In this document: piece by piece, positions 1 through 5,968 of the stretch | Position numbering within the stretch: position 1 is the stretch's first letter | Layout: each line of letters begins with the position of its first letter | Assembly (NCBI GenBank): GCA_023145595.1 | Contig: JAGLDM010000382.1 | Span: forward strand, 1 to 5,968 | From: Flavobacteriaceae bacterium | Lineage (GTDB): Bacteria > Bacteroidota > Bacteroidia > Flavobacteriales > Flavobacteriaceae | DNA length: 5,968 nt | Direction of reading: 5' to 3' | The notes under the pieces: generated by a model | Database searches by the model: none | The model's input: the letters and a program-made list of their open reading frames with translations, nothing else | What the model was told of the DNA's origin: nothing | Translations under genes and position numbers: made by a program

Positions 1-661
1 TCTCAATACGCCATCCCTGATCTTCTGTTAAATGCCAATGAAAAACATTTAATTTGTGCATTGCTATATAGTCGATGTATTTTTTGATAAACGATACGGG
101 GAACAAATGCCGTCCTACATCTAAATGCATTCCACGCCATGCAAATCGTGGTTTATCTTTTATTTGAACCGCTGCAATTTTCCAATCTATATTTTCTACG
201 AATTCTGAACTATAAATTTCAGCCGGCAATAGTTGAAATAAAGTTTGCACTCCATAAAACAATCCATTTGATGACCCTCTTAAAATTATGTTGTCTGCAT
301 CACTTTGAAGTGAGTAACCTTCATTACCCAAAGTATCATCTACATTTTTATCTGTAAAGATTATAGAATTACTAGGACTACTATTTTCAGAAGAAACGGA
401 GATTTTAAGAGAACTGCCACTTGCAAGGTTGAATTGTTCTACAAAATAATTTGCTACTTGTTCAATTTCTTTGTTGTTAGATGTTACAACAACTTGTGTT
501 TGTTCATTAAAGTTAAAACTACCTTTGTTTATTTGTAGTTCTGAGGGTTCTGGAATAATACTTACATTTAAAATATCGTCTCTTTCATTATTTACACATG
601 CTGTAAAAAGGAAGATTGTAAATAATATAGAGGGAAGTATTAAACGATTCTTTATTTTCAT
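1..661 (-). CDS. Beta-N-acetylhexosaminidase, GH20 family, lipoprotein (partial, C-terminus beyond left edge)
   Basis: This gene is open to the left edge, so only the first 220 residues are visible; GH20 enzymes of this kind usually exceed 500. They remove terminal beta-linked GlcNAc or GalNAc from glycans. Residues 1-22 form a lipoprotein signal peptide: basic MKIKNR, a hydrophobic core, then FTAC with Cys22 as the probable lipidation site, placing the enzyme in the periplasm or on the outer membrane. Residues about 33-168 fit the GH20 N-terminal alpha/beta domain (IIPEPSEL near 35, EGYSL at 114, GLFYGVQTLFQLLP at 133-146). The catalytic barrel starts with PRFAWRGMHLDVGRH at 171-185, whose Arg176 matches the conserved substrate-contacting Arg of the family, and continues with HWHLTEDQGWRIE at 208-220. 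The catalytic Asp-Glu pair lies outside the window, so activity cannot be confirmed. The ATG at 661-659 follows an A/T-rich leader 17 bases after the deacetylase stop. The family is near certain; GlcNAc versus GalNAc preference cannot be read from this part. Confidence 0.95.
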   Translation of the reverse strand, partial: MKIKNRLILPSILFTIFLFTACVNNERDDILNVSIIPEPSELQINKGSFNFNEQTQVVVTSNNKEIEQVANYFVEQFNLASGSSLKISVSSENSSPSNSIIFTDKNVDDTLGNEGYSLQSDADNIILRGSSNGLFYGVQTLFQLLPAEIYSSEFVENIDWKIAAVQIKDKPRFAWRGMHLDVGRHLFPVSFIKKYIDYIAMHKLNVFHWHLTEDQGWRIE

Positions 662-678
662 AATTTAAACTTTTATTT

Positions 679-1449
679 TTAGTTCCTTCTAAAATAATAT
701 TCTTGAAGTAACTCTTTCATCGGGTCAGAATTTGTAGCACAAAGCCCCAAAGGATTGTGTTGTCTCCAACCTTCAGCAAATTCGCATTGTTTAGACATGC
801 TACCAACTTCTCGTCCATGTTCTTTCATAATATCTAAATATGCATTGAACCCTTGACTACGATCTAACCACTCTTTTTGACTTTTATGTTCGGCTAGCAT
901 ATTTCGTTTTTCCTCCATAACTTCACTGATATTTATAAAAATATCTGGCGTAATTAGTTGATTCATTCCATCTCTATTTCCATGCGGTTGTGCGTGATAC
1001 ACTGCTATTTCATTGTCAATAACCGCTCGTGGTGGATTTGTCTTGTAATTTGGCATCCCTCGTGTAAAAGCGGCAGTAACTGCTAGTCGGCAAGTATTGG
1101 TATGGTCTTCCATATAATCCTGTGGTGAAGGAATTAAAAGAATGTCTGGTGCGGCCTTTCTGATAACTGAACTCAGTTTGGCTAATAGTTCTTCATTATA
1201 AAACACCCCTAAATCTGGAGCAATAGGAGGGTAGAATGTAGCACCGATAAGTTGTGCTGCATTTTTGGCTTCTTGTAAACGAATGTCTATGATTGTTTTT
1301 GCATCGTGTTCTGCGGTGCCACAATATCCATTCGCTACATTCATATAGTGAATTTCGCAACCTGCTTTTGCAAGTAACATCAAAGTTCCACTCATTACAA
1401 ATTCTATATCGTCAGGATGTGCTACTATTGCTAAAACCTTTTTTTTCAT
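679..1449 (-). CDS. PIG-L/LmbE family zinc-dependent N-acetyl-sugar deacetylase
   Basis: This 256-residue protein has the hallmarks of the PIG-L/LmbE superfamily, which hydrolyses N-acetyl groups from GlcNAc-type sugars (BshB, MshB and archaeal diacetylchitobiose deacetylase are members). The N-terminal strand KVLAIVAHPDDIE carries His11, Asp13 and Asp14. By family analogy His11 and Asp14 bind zinc and Asp13 is the general base; the third zinc ligand is His116 in MEDHTNT (113-119). The C-terminal elements KRNMLAEHKSQ (181-191) and AEGWRQH (225-231) are also typical of the family. There is no signal peptide, so it should act in the cytoplasm. The ATG overlaps the stop of the upstream kinase, implying coupled translation. 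No NagA/AgaA amidohydrolase is visible nearby, so I infer that this enzyme does the deacetylation for the pathway. Its natural substrate (GlcNAc, GalNAc, a disaccharide, or a 6-phosphate) is not determined. A bacillithiol (BshB) role is less likely given the operon. Confidence 0.9.
   Translation of the reverse strand: MKKKVLAIVAHPDDIEFVMSGTLMLLAKAGCEIHYMNVANGYCGTAEHDAKTIIDIRLQEAKNAAQLIGATFYPPIAPDLGVFYNEELLAKLSSVIRKAAPDILLIPSPQDYMEDHTNTCRLAVTAAFTRGMPNYKTNPPRAVIDNEIAVYHAQPHGNRDGMNQLITPDIFINISEVMEEKRNMLAEHKSQKEWLDRSQGFNAYLDIMKEHGREVGSMSKQCEFAEGWRQHNPLGLCATNSDPMKELLQEYYFRRN
1446..1449 (-). other. ATGA stop/start overlap coupling kinase and deacetylase
   Basis: On the minus strand the deacetylase ATG (1449-1447) overlaps the kinase TGA (1448-1446) in an ATGA tetranucleotide. 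The deacetylase has no leader of its own outside the kinase coding sequence, so it is probably translated by ribosomes terminating on the kinase. This implies roughly matched amounts of the two enzymes and supports their working in the same pathway. Confidence 0.85.
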
Positions 1450-2651
1450 AAATCTATTTTATAAATCTGATTTTTATATTGTTTATAATAGGGCTCAATC
1501 AGTTCTCTTTTTTCTCCTTGAAACTTCTCTTCGAACATACCGCCTACATAAAAACAGGTTGTTCCTCCTGAAATAATTCCCCAAATACACGCCTCAATGA
1601 GATCAAATGAATCTGAGTTTTTTTGAATTTGAGAAACTATAGAAGCGATTATTCCTCCTACAAAATTATCTCCACACCCAGTGGTGTCACCAGTATTCAG
1701 TCCTTTTTTTAATTCGGATGAAACTGCATTAGAAATTGGCATTTCTGAACTAGACAAGGCACGAAATAATTTTCCGTTTGAAAATAATTTTATATTTTCA
1801 GATCCGTTTGTAATAATTATTGAACCTACTCCTAAATCACAAAAAAACTGTATAGCATTGTCTATATCAGATGTTCCACTCAAGCGGAGCGATTCAACAT
1901 GATCCATAATTAACAGATCAATATTTTTATAACTAGCATCGCTCTTTCCTAAAGGCCATTTTAGGGTTGGATTCTTTTTTTCATTAATGAAATCATAAAC
2001 GGTATTGACTATAGTTAAGCATCCGTTCGCTTTAGATTTTTCTAATAATTCGGTCAAATTATTATGAATCAGAGGGGTTAATGCAGTGCCTCCAAAAACA
2101 ACAATATCTGAATTAAAAAAATCAGTATCCAATGCGTCAGGGCTGTATTTCCATGCAGTTCCAATAGTATTCACAAAAATCCGCTCACCATTACCTTCGT
2201 CATAATCAGGGTCAGAAAGCACCATTGTTGATGGTGTTTCATCATTGGTGATTTTATATTTGTAATCTAATTTTTTTGTTTTTTTTAATAGAGAAATTAT
2301 AAAATCGCCATTAGCATCATTTCCTCTTGTTCCATAAAAACGGAATTCACATTGACCGTTATCGGATAATTGTGCCGCATGAATCATAGGAACAATTCCA
2401 GGTCCTCCGAGATTTATTTTATTAGGAGATTTATCTAATATGTTTTTTTCAAATCCTGTTCTATTTCTTTTTTTAATAAAATCTTCAAAATCCTCTTTTA
2501 ATACCAATTGACCAGGAACTAATCCACCATCTCCATTTTCTATAGAGAGGTAGGGCGAAATTTTTTTACCGCTAAACGATATGTTAGTATATAGGTTATC
2601 TACCAAACTACAACCTACTCCTGAAATTGTAAATTTTTTTCTCGTTTTCAA
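1446..2651 (-). CDS. PfkB/ribokinase family carbohydrate kinase
   Basis: This 401-residue cytoplasmic kinase transfers phosphate from ATP to a sugar or sugar phosphate. The PfkB signature 2 is DTTGCGDNF at 322-330, with Asp328 as the catalytic base and the preceding glycines forming the anion hole. An N-terminal NLGGPGIVP at 80-88 takes the place of the glycine-rich signature 1, and RFYGTRGNDANGDFI (104-118) is the usual following motif. At 401 residues it is longer than the typical 300-330 because of an insert at about 28-80 containing GDGGLVPGQLV, plus a C-terminal extension. The start is TTG at 2651-2649: no in-frame ATG lies between it and an upstream in-frame TAG, and the first internal Met is residue 89, inside the fold. 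In this operon it probably phosphorylates the ketose or ketose phosphate made by the deaminase and so feeds the aldolase (tagatose-6-phosphate kinase, 1-phosphofructokinase or ketohexokinase role). Phosphorylation of an aminosugar is also possible. Family secure; substrate unknown. Confidence 0.92.
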   Translation of the reverse strand: MKTRKKFTISGVGCSLVDNLYTNISFSGKKISPYLSIENGDGGLVPGQLVLKEDFEDFIKKRNRTGFEKNILDKSPNKINLGGPGIVPMIHAAQLSDNGQCEFRFYGTRGNDANGDFIISLLKKTKKLDYKYKITNDETPSTMVLSDPDYDEGNGERIFVNTIGTAWKYSPDALDTDFFNSDIVVFGGTALTPLIHNNLTELLEKSKANGCLTIVNTVYDFINEKKNPTLKWPLGKSDASYKNIDLLIMDHVESLRLSGTSDIDNAIQFFCDLGVGSIIITNGSENIKLFSNGKLFRALSSSEMPISNAVSSELKKGLNTGDTTGCGDNFVGGIIASIVSQIQKNSDSFDLIEACIWGIISGGTTCFYVGGMFEEKFQGEKRELIEPYYKQYKNQIYKIDL

Positions 2652-2670
2652 AATTAACAGTATGAAATTA
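2649..2670 (-). promoter_or_regulatory. A/T-rich leader and TTG start of the PfkB kinase
   Basis: The 19 bases between the NagB-like stop and the kinase are A/T-rich and have no Shine-Dalgarno sequence. They end in TTAATT directly before a TTG codon. The other genes starting in the window have ATG preceded by similar A/T-rich leaders (for example TTAAAATT before the aldolase). Upstream of the TTG, the frame holds no ATG before a TAG. The TTG is therefore the best start, and it may make kinase translation weaker than that of its neighbours. Confidence 0.65.
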
Positions 2671-3603
2671 TTAGTGCATCTCTACAGTCACAGATCCAAT
2701 GCCTGGGCGATAATAATTGAAAACTACTGTTGGATGGTCTGCCAACAAAGACATAGGTACCGATGTGTCAATGATTCCTTTTGAGATCATAAAGGGAGTT
2801 AAACGCATTCCAAAGGCATTATCATGTGTTCCAGCCTGCCAAATAGAAACTTTTTCAGATTTCCAAGTTTCAACCGGACCAACAGTAATGGCTTTACTAG
2901 GAACGCCAACAATATACCCACCACCAGAAGTTCTTGCATTTTGTGCCAATGTAATTGGATGTAAATCAACTAAACGAGTAGAAAGCTTTCGATATTCTTC
3001 TGCAGAAGGAGGGTTGTCTAAATATTTCCCTTCTCTTTTAAAAGGATCATTAAAAGCCCAGTGTTTCACATCTCCTTGCCCACCTTGTATAACCGCACAT
3101 TTTATTTCATCAAAACTTGCTGTAAATTTATCCAATTCACCCCATTTAGGGAAATGAATATTCTCTTCAGGCATTCTTAATTCAGGTTTTATTAGGTTAA
3201 ATAGCAGTTCTCTATCTGCACGAGCAAATGATAACGGGTGCGATTCTGGAGCTTCTTTCCCATCAATATACCATTCGTCCATTCCCCAGAAATGTGCGTC
3301 TTTTAAAGAAATATCTAGGCTGTTAACCAATTTAGCAACCAAAGGTAATTGTTCCGTAGGTCCAATTGGCCCACAAATTCCAACAGGATTCGAACTTGTA
3401 GCTTGTTTCCACGAAGTGATATATTCTAAAGCTTCTGCCAAATAAAAAGACTCTAATGTTTCATGAAAAACAACTTCAAATCCAGGACGAGAAAGTTGCA
3501 ACAAATCTTTTTCTGTTAATTTTGCAGCATCTTCTAATATTTTTTCATCTAAGGTGGTAAAATCCCACCAATCTTCAGCTAGCACACTCTTTTTTCTTCC
3601 CAT
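2671..3603 (-). CDS. Divergent NagB-type glucosamine/galactosamine-6-phosphate deaminase/isomerase homologue
   Basis: This 310-residue protein belongs to the NagB/6-phosphogluconolactonase fold. Canonical NagB turns GlcN-6-P into fructose-6-P and ammonia and is about 266 residues long. Matches in order: [13 protein letters not shown] (75-87) at the phosphate loop; FWGMDEWY (105-112), equal to the NagB NMDEY block with catalytic Asp72 at about Asp109; [14 protein letters not shown] (174-187), equal to GGVGNDGHIAFNEP; and SKAITVG (236-242). Several functional residues differ from E. coli NagB. Asp141 becomes Val179 and Glu148 becomes Asp186, while His143 is kept as His181. The phosphate loop is rewritten, and Lys208 aligns with Asp261. 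There is an N-terminal extension of roughly 40 residues. The protein therefore probably acts on an aminosugar, but perhaps not GlcN-6-P. The gene lies 17 bases after the aldolase and 19 before the kinase. A gluconolactonase role is less likely because the DEW block and the aminosugar context favour the deaminase side. Confidence 0.82.
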   Translation of the reverse strand: MGRKKSVLAEDWWDFTTLDEKILEDAAKLTEKDLLQLSRPGFEVVFHETLESFYLAEALEYITSWKQATSSNPVGICGPIGPTEQLPLVAKLVNSLDISLKDAHFWGMDEWYIDGKEAPESHPLSFARADRELLFNLIKPELRMPEENIHFPKWGELDKFTASFDEIKCAVIQGGQGDVKHWAFNDPFKREGKYLDNPPSAEEYRKLSTRLVDLHPITLAQNARTSGGGYIVGVPSKAITVGPVETWKSEKVSIWQAGTHDNAFGMRLTPFMISKGIIDTSVPMSLLADHPTVVFNYYRPGIGSVTVEMH

Positions 3604-3620
3604 TTTAACTTGTTTAACAA

Positions 3621-4478
3621 TTATTTTCGGTTTCTAAATATCTCAATTTGTTCTTCCACAATCTCTTGAACAGACAACTTTACTTTTGTCATTATTTCAG
3701 GAAAGTCATTGTATCCTTCACTTTCCTCTTTATTAAGTTCGTTTTTTAATGTTGTTAGAGCTTGCTGTGACATCCCTGTATAGAAGTTTATCTTTGATAT
3801 ACCCAAATCAATAGCTTTATGAAACCCTTCCGTAGAAATACCTGAACCTCCATGTAATACAAGAGGAATTCTAGTTATATCTTTAAGGTCTGATAGTAAT
3901 TCAAAATCAAGAACAGGGTCTCCTTTATATTTCCCATGTGAATTTCCAATGGCAACCGCCAACGCATCTATTTTAGTTTCTTCTACAAATTCTCTGGCCT
4001 GTTCAATATTTGTATACATAGCTTTGCTTGCTACACTTATTAAATCTCCTTCTTCTGAGCCTCCCACTGCACCGAGTTCTGCTTCTACAGTAACACCTGC
4101 GGCATGGCTCATCTTTACAATCTCCTTTGTTTGTCGGATATTCTCTTCAAATGAAAGATGTGAACCGTCGAACATGACAGAGGAAAATCCTGATTTAATT
4201 GCCTTTGCCACACTTTCAAAACTTAATCCATGGTCTAAATGCCAAACGACATCTAGTTTTGTTCTGTTGGCTGCTTCTTTAATTGCAGCAGCAATCAATT
4301 CAATATCCAGATACTGCATATGTACTTCTGCAGTATTTAATATTATCGGTGTTTTTTTTGCTTCCGCAGCCTTTATTATTGCCTCTAAAAAATCAACACT
4401 GATCACATTAAACGCCCCGATGGCATACTTGCCTTCATAGGCTGGTTGAAGTACTTTTTTTAAATCTACTAGACTCAT
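3621..4478 (-). CDS. Class II ketose-bisphosphate aldolase (KbaY/GatY/FbaA family)
   Basis: This 285-residue, zinc-dependent cytoplasmic aldolase is close in length to E. coli GatY (284). Enzymes of the family cleave tagatose-1,6-bisphosphate or fructose-1,6-bisphosphate to dihydroxyacetone phosphate and glyceraldehyde-3-phosphate. Visible motifs are YAIGAFNV (18-25); HLDHG (80-84) with catalytic Asp82 and zinc ligand His83; [14 protein letters not shown] (101-114); [10 protein letters not shown] (131-140) with conserved Glu134; GNSHGKYKG (178-186) with zinc ligand His181; [10 protein letters not shown] (206-215) with zinc ligand His209; and KINFYT (229-234) with the substrate-phosphate-binding Asn231 and Thr234. 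The residue after Thr234 is Gly, where KbaY and FbaA have an acidic residue (NVATE, NIDTD), so selectivity may be shifted. The short length and GatY-like spacing favour a tagatose-bisphosphate aldolase over glycolytic FbaA. No KbaZ/GatZ partner is visible. ATG at 4478-4476 follows an A/T-rich leader 14 bases after the upstream stop. Confidence 0.93.
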   Translation of the reverse strand: MSLVDLKKVLQPAYEGKYAIGAFNVISVDFLEAIIKAAEAKKTPIILNTAEVHMQYLDIELIAAAIKEAANRTKLDVVWHLDHGLSFESVAKAIKSGFSSVMFDGSHLSFEENIRQTKEIVKMSHAAGVTVEAELGAVGGSEEGDLISVASKAMYTNIEQAREFVEETKIDALAVAIGNSHGKYKGDPVLDFELLSDLKDITRIPLVLHGGSGISTEGFHKAIDLGISKINFYTGMSQQALTTLKNELNKEESEGYNDFPEIMTKVKLSVQEIVEEQIEIFRNRK

Positions 4479-4492
4479 AATTTTAATTATTT

Positions 4493-5968
4493 TTATTTTT
4501 CACTAATTGCGTAAACATATCTTCCTGCCCAATATGGCATTAAGTATAAATAAGGTGAATATTCTATTTTACCTTCGCTACCACCGTTGTTTCGATAGGC
4601 ATTATTATGTAAACTTAATACACGTTCATCAGGAGGTAATACTTCTGTATAAGTTTGATTTCTAAAATTAGGTTCCAATTTGGTCAAATCTTTTCTGTGT
4701 GAATTGTCCACATTCCAGTCTATTAAATCCATTGGAAATTCTTTTAACCATTGAGCAGATTCTTTTACATTATTATTTCCTCCGCCTGCTAGTGAAAAAA
4801 GATAATTCCATAAAGGATTTTTCTCAGAAAGTTCAACTTTCCAATGGCTTTTTGCAGAAATAAAATGTTTTTTCTTTTGCTCTTCAGAAAAAGAATAGCT
4901 CACAAAGGCAGGTATTGTTAAAAAGTACATTTCATCGTCAGAATGATTCCATTCATCACTTAACTCTTCTCCTTCTACAAAGCCGATTTCAGTAGCCAAT
5001 CTATTTGCATTGTCATCGTAACCATATTTTTTGATAAGTTTTTTCGCTTCTTTTTCATACTTTTCATCACCTGTAAAATGATAGGCCGTTTGTAAAAAAC
5101 TTAATATTAAGGTTGAGTTTAATCTTCGCTCCATAACATTCGTTGGAAAACTATTTAGATACTCCGGATTAAATTTCCCCCACTCAGTAGGTTCTCCATT
5201 CCATGTTGTTAAGGTCCACTCATTATCTATTAAATGATCCATTTGAATTTTTATTTGATGAATGGCTCTATCTCTCCATTCTTTATCTTTAATAATTTCT
5301 GCAAACAAAGCATACGCAAAAAAGTGACCACAAGACTCATCACTACTAGTTGTTGTTTTCCACTTCCATCTTGGATCTTTGTCAGAAGTACGCCATACAT
5401 TTTTATGTTTTGGATTGATGGTGTCGGCATCGCTAAATTGATAGCCATCTACTTCATACGTTCTAGCCGGAAATCCATCAATACCACTAACCTCGGTAAG
5501 TCGTTCCATTGCTTCAAAGGCTTCATAAGCATTTAATTTTGCATCTTCAGATTTTGTGACTGCATATCTAAACAATTCTCCCGCCAAATACATGGATGTC
5601 CATAAACCATCATTATCTGTATCAATAAGTACAGCTGTTGATAAATCTCCTGCAACGTTTAATTGAACGGTAGACTCTAAACCGTAACGTACATGTCTTA
5701 ATCTTTGAATTTTTTGAAAATATGCTGCTTTATTTGCAAGGGTCATAGGGACAAAATTAATTTTACTTAAACCCAATTTTGTAAGAACTAATATGCTTTT
5801 ATCTGGTCCTTCAGATATATCTATTACTTCATCATCAACCAACCATCTTTTAGAAGCGTAATAATCATATTTCCCATCTCTTTTTAATTTGAACGTTCCC
5901 TTTGTTGAACCAATCCACAATGTCTCATCTATATTCTTAAGGGTTGTAATTTCTGTCCAAGGTAATTT
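4493..5968 (-). CDS. Beta-propeller repeat protein with C-terminal, probably (alpha/alpha) toroid glycan-active domain (partial, N-terminus beyond right edge)
   Basis: The frame is open and in phase to the right edge, giving 491 visible residues. The TTG at 5920-5918 is not the start, since coding sequence (ending KNIDET) continues upstream of it. Numbering from the first visible residue, about 1-72 holds two blade-like units (ETLWIGSTKGTFKL near 15-28, SILVLTKLGLSKINF near 58-72), typical of the propeller repeats in Bacteroidota hybrid sensors and glycan-active proteins. A linker helix follows at about 75-95. The rest looks largely helical, with acidic/aromatic blocks: DTDNDGLWTSMYLAGE (116-131), DESCGHFFAY (210-219), TTWNGEPTEWGKFNPEYLN (254-272), EWNHSDDEMYF (339-349), NPLWNYLFSLAGGG (384-397), PMDLIDWNVDNSHRKD (412-427) and a C-terminal PYLYLMPYWAGRY (472-484). 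This resembles a six-hairpin glycosidase or lyase toroid, but I cannot assign a GH or PL family. A secreted role upstream of the hexosaminidase is inferred from the operon. Any signal peptide would be off-window. Confidence 0.75.
   Translation of the reverse strand, partial: KLPWTEITTLKNIDETLWIGSTKGTFKLKRDGKYDYYASKRWLVDDEVIDISEGPDKSILVLTKLGLSKINFVPMTLANKAAYFQKIQRLRHVRYGLESTVQLNVAGDLSTAVLIDTDNDGLWTSMYLAGELFRYAVTKSEDAKLNAYEAFEAMERLTEVSGIDGFPARTYEVDGYQFSDADTINPKHKNVWRTSDKDPRWKWKTTTSSDESCGHFFAYALFAEIIKDKEWRDRAIHQIKIQMDHLIDNEWTLTTWNGEPTEWGKFNPEYLNSFPTNVMERRLNSTLILSFLQTAYHFTGDEKYEKEAKKLIKKYGYDDNANRLATEIGFVEGEELSDEWNHSDDEMYFLTIPAFVSYSFSEEQKKKHFISAKSHWKVELSEKNPLWNYLFSLAGGGNNNVKESAQWLKEFPMDLIDWNVDNSHRKDLTKLEPNFRNQTYTEVLPPDERVLSLHNNAYRNNGGSEGKIEYSPYLYLMPYWAGRYVYAISEK

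Larger units (their letters stand above)
1..5968 (-). other. Aminosugar-catabolism operon continuing past both edges
   Basis: Six consecutive minus-strand genes are separated by 14, 17, 19, -4 and 17 bases. None of the gaps contains a stem-loop followed by a T-run or has room for a promoter, so a single transcript is expected; its promoter lies beyond the right edge and its terminator beyond the left edge. Four of the six encode successive kinds of step in N-acetylhexosamine breakdown (deacetylase, deaminase/isomerase, kinase, aldolase) and one encodes a GH20 hexosaminidase, so shared induction by a GlcNAc- or GalNAc-containing glycan is likely. No regulator, transporter or SusC/SusD pair is visible in this window. 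Confidence 0.85.

Noticed and set aside
139..668. Two short plus-strand open frames (139-357 and 471-668)
   Set aside because: Both are antisense to the truncated GH20 gene, which runs unbroken from 661 to the left edge with a signal peptide and GH20 motifs.
662..678. Possible terminator or promoter between the deacetylase and the GH20 gene
   Set aside because: The 17-base gap is A/T-rich but has no GC stem-loop, and it is too short for a promoter. It looks like the leader of the GH20 gene.
679..1449. Bacillithiol biosynthesis deacetylase (BshB)
   Set aside because: The family is the same, but no bshA or bshC is nearby and the gene is translationally coupled to a sugar kinase inside an aminosugar operon.
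2717..3157. 146-codon open frame on the plus strand
   Set aside because: It lies wholly antisense to the NagB-like gene, which has clear family motifs; the plus-strand translation shows no recognisable domain and has no promoter or leader context.
2671..3603. 6-phosphogluconolactonase as the function of the NagB-like gene
   Set aside because: Same fold, but the MDEWY and HWAFND blocks resemble the aminosugar deaminase side, and the neighbours are aminosugar genes rather than zwf/gnd.
3949..4440. 163-codon open frame on the plus strand
   Set aside because: It is antisense to the aldolase. Its Ala/Ser-rich translation is what reading opposite a conserved class II aldolase in low-GC DNA gives, and no domain is visible.
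5251..5448. 65-codon minus-strand frame and an overlapping 100-codon plus-strand frame
   Set aside because: Both are shadows inside the helical domain of the propeller protein, whose reading frame is continuous through this stretch.
5918..5920. TTG as the start of the propeller protein
   Set aside because: The same frame stays open to the window edge and encodes further plausible propeller sequence, so this codon is an internal Leu and the gene is truncated by the edge.

Overview
The window is an AT-rich stretch in which every credible gene lies on the minus strand. It suggests a member of the Bacteroidota, probably a flavobacterium. The reasons are the low GC content, start codons preceded by A/T-rich leaders (of the form TTAAAATTATG) with no Shine-Dalgarno motif, a lipoprotein-type GH20 hexosaminidase, and a protein containing repeats of the two-component-regulator-propeller type. 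Genus and species cannot be named from this sequence.

Layout, in transcription order (high to low coordinates): (1) the C-terminal part of a protein with beta-propeller repeats followed by a large, probably alpha-helical domain rich in Trp, Asp and His (cut by the right edge, ends at 4493); (2) a class II ketose-bisphosphate aldolase of the KbaY/GatY type (4478-3621); (3) a divergent NagB-type aminosugar deaminase/isomerase homologue (3603-2671); (4) a PfkB-family sugar kinase with a TTG start (2651-1446); (5) a PIG-L/LmbE-type zinc deacetylase (1449-679), whose start overlaps the kinase stop by four bases; (6) the N-terminal third or so of a GH20 beta-N-acetylhexosaminidase lipoprotein (661-1, cut by the left edge). 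The gaps between genes are 14, 17, 19, -4 and 17 bases. There is no room for internal promoters or terminators, so this is almost certainly one polycistronic unit that continues past both edges. No stretch over 300 bases lacks a gene, and I see no RNA genes, mobile elements or CRISPR.

Taken together the genes describe N-acetylhexosamine catabolism: glycan trimming outside the cytoplasm (GH20 and probably the propeller protein), then deacetylation, deamination/isomerisation, phosphorylation and aldol cleavage in the cytoplasm. The steps match those of the enterobacterial N-acetylgalactosamine (aga) pathway, but two of the enzymes come from different families: PIG-L instead of the AgaA/NagA amidohydrolase, and a NagB relative instead of AgaS. 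The NagB relative has also changed several residues that bind phosphate or open the sugar ring in E. coli NagB. This raises the possibility of a variant pathway that works on non-phosphorylated hexosamines and phosphorylates later. That pathway is my inference; the family assignments are well supported by visible motifs.
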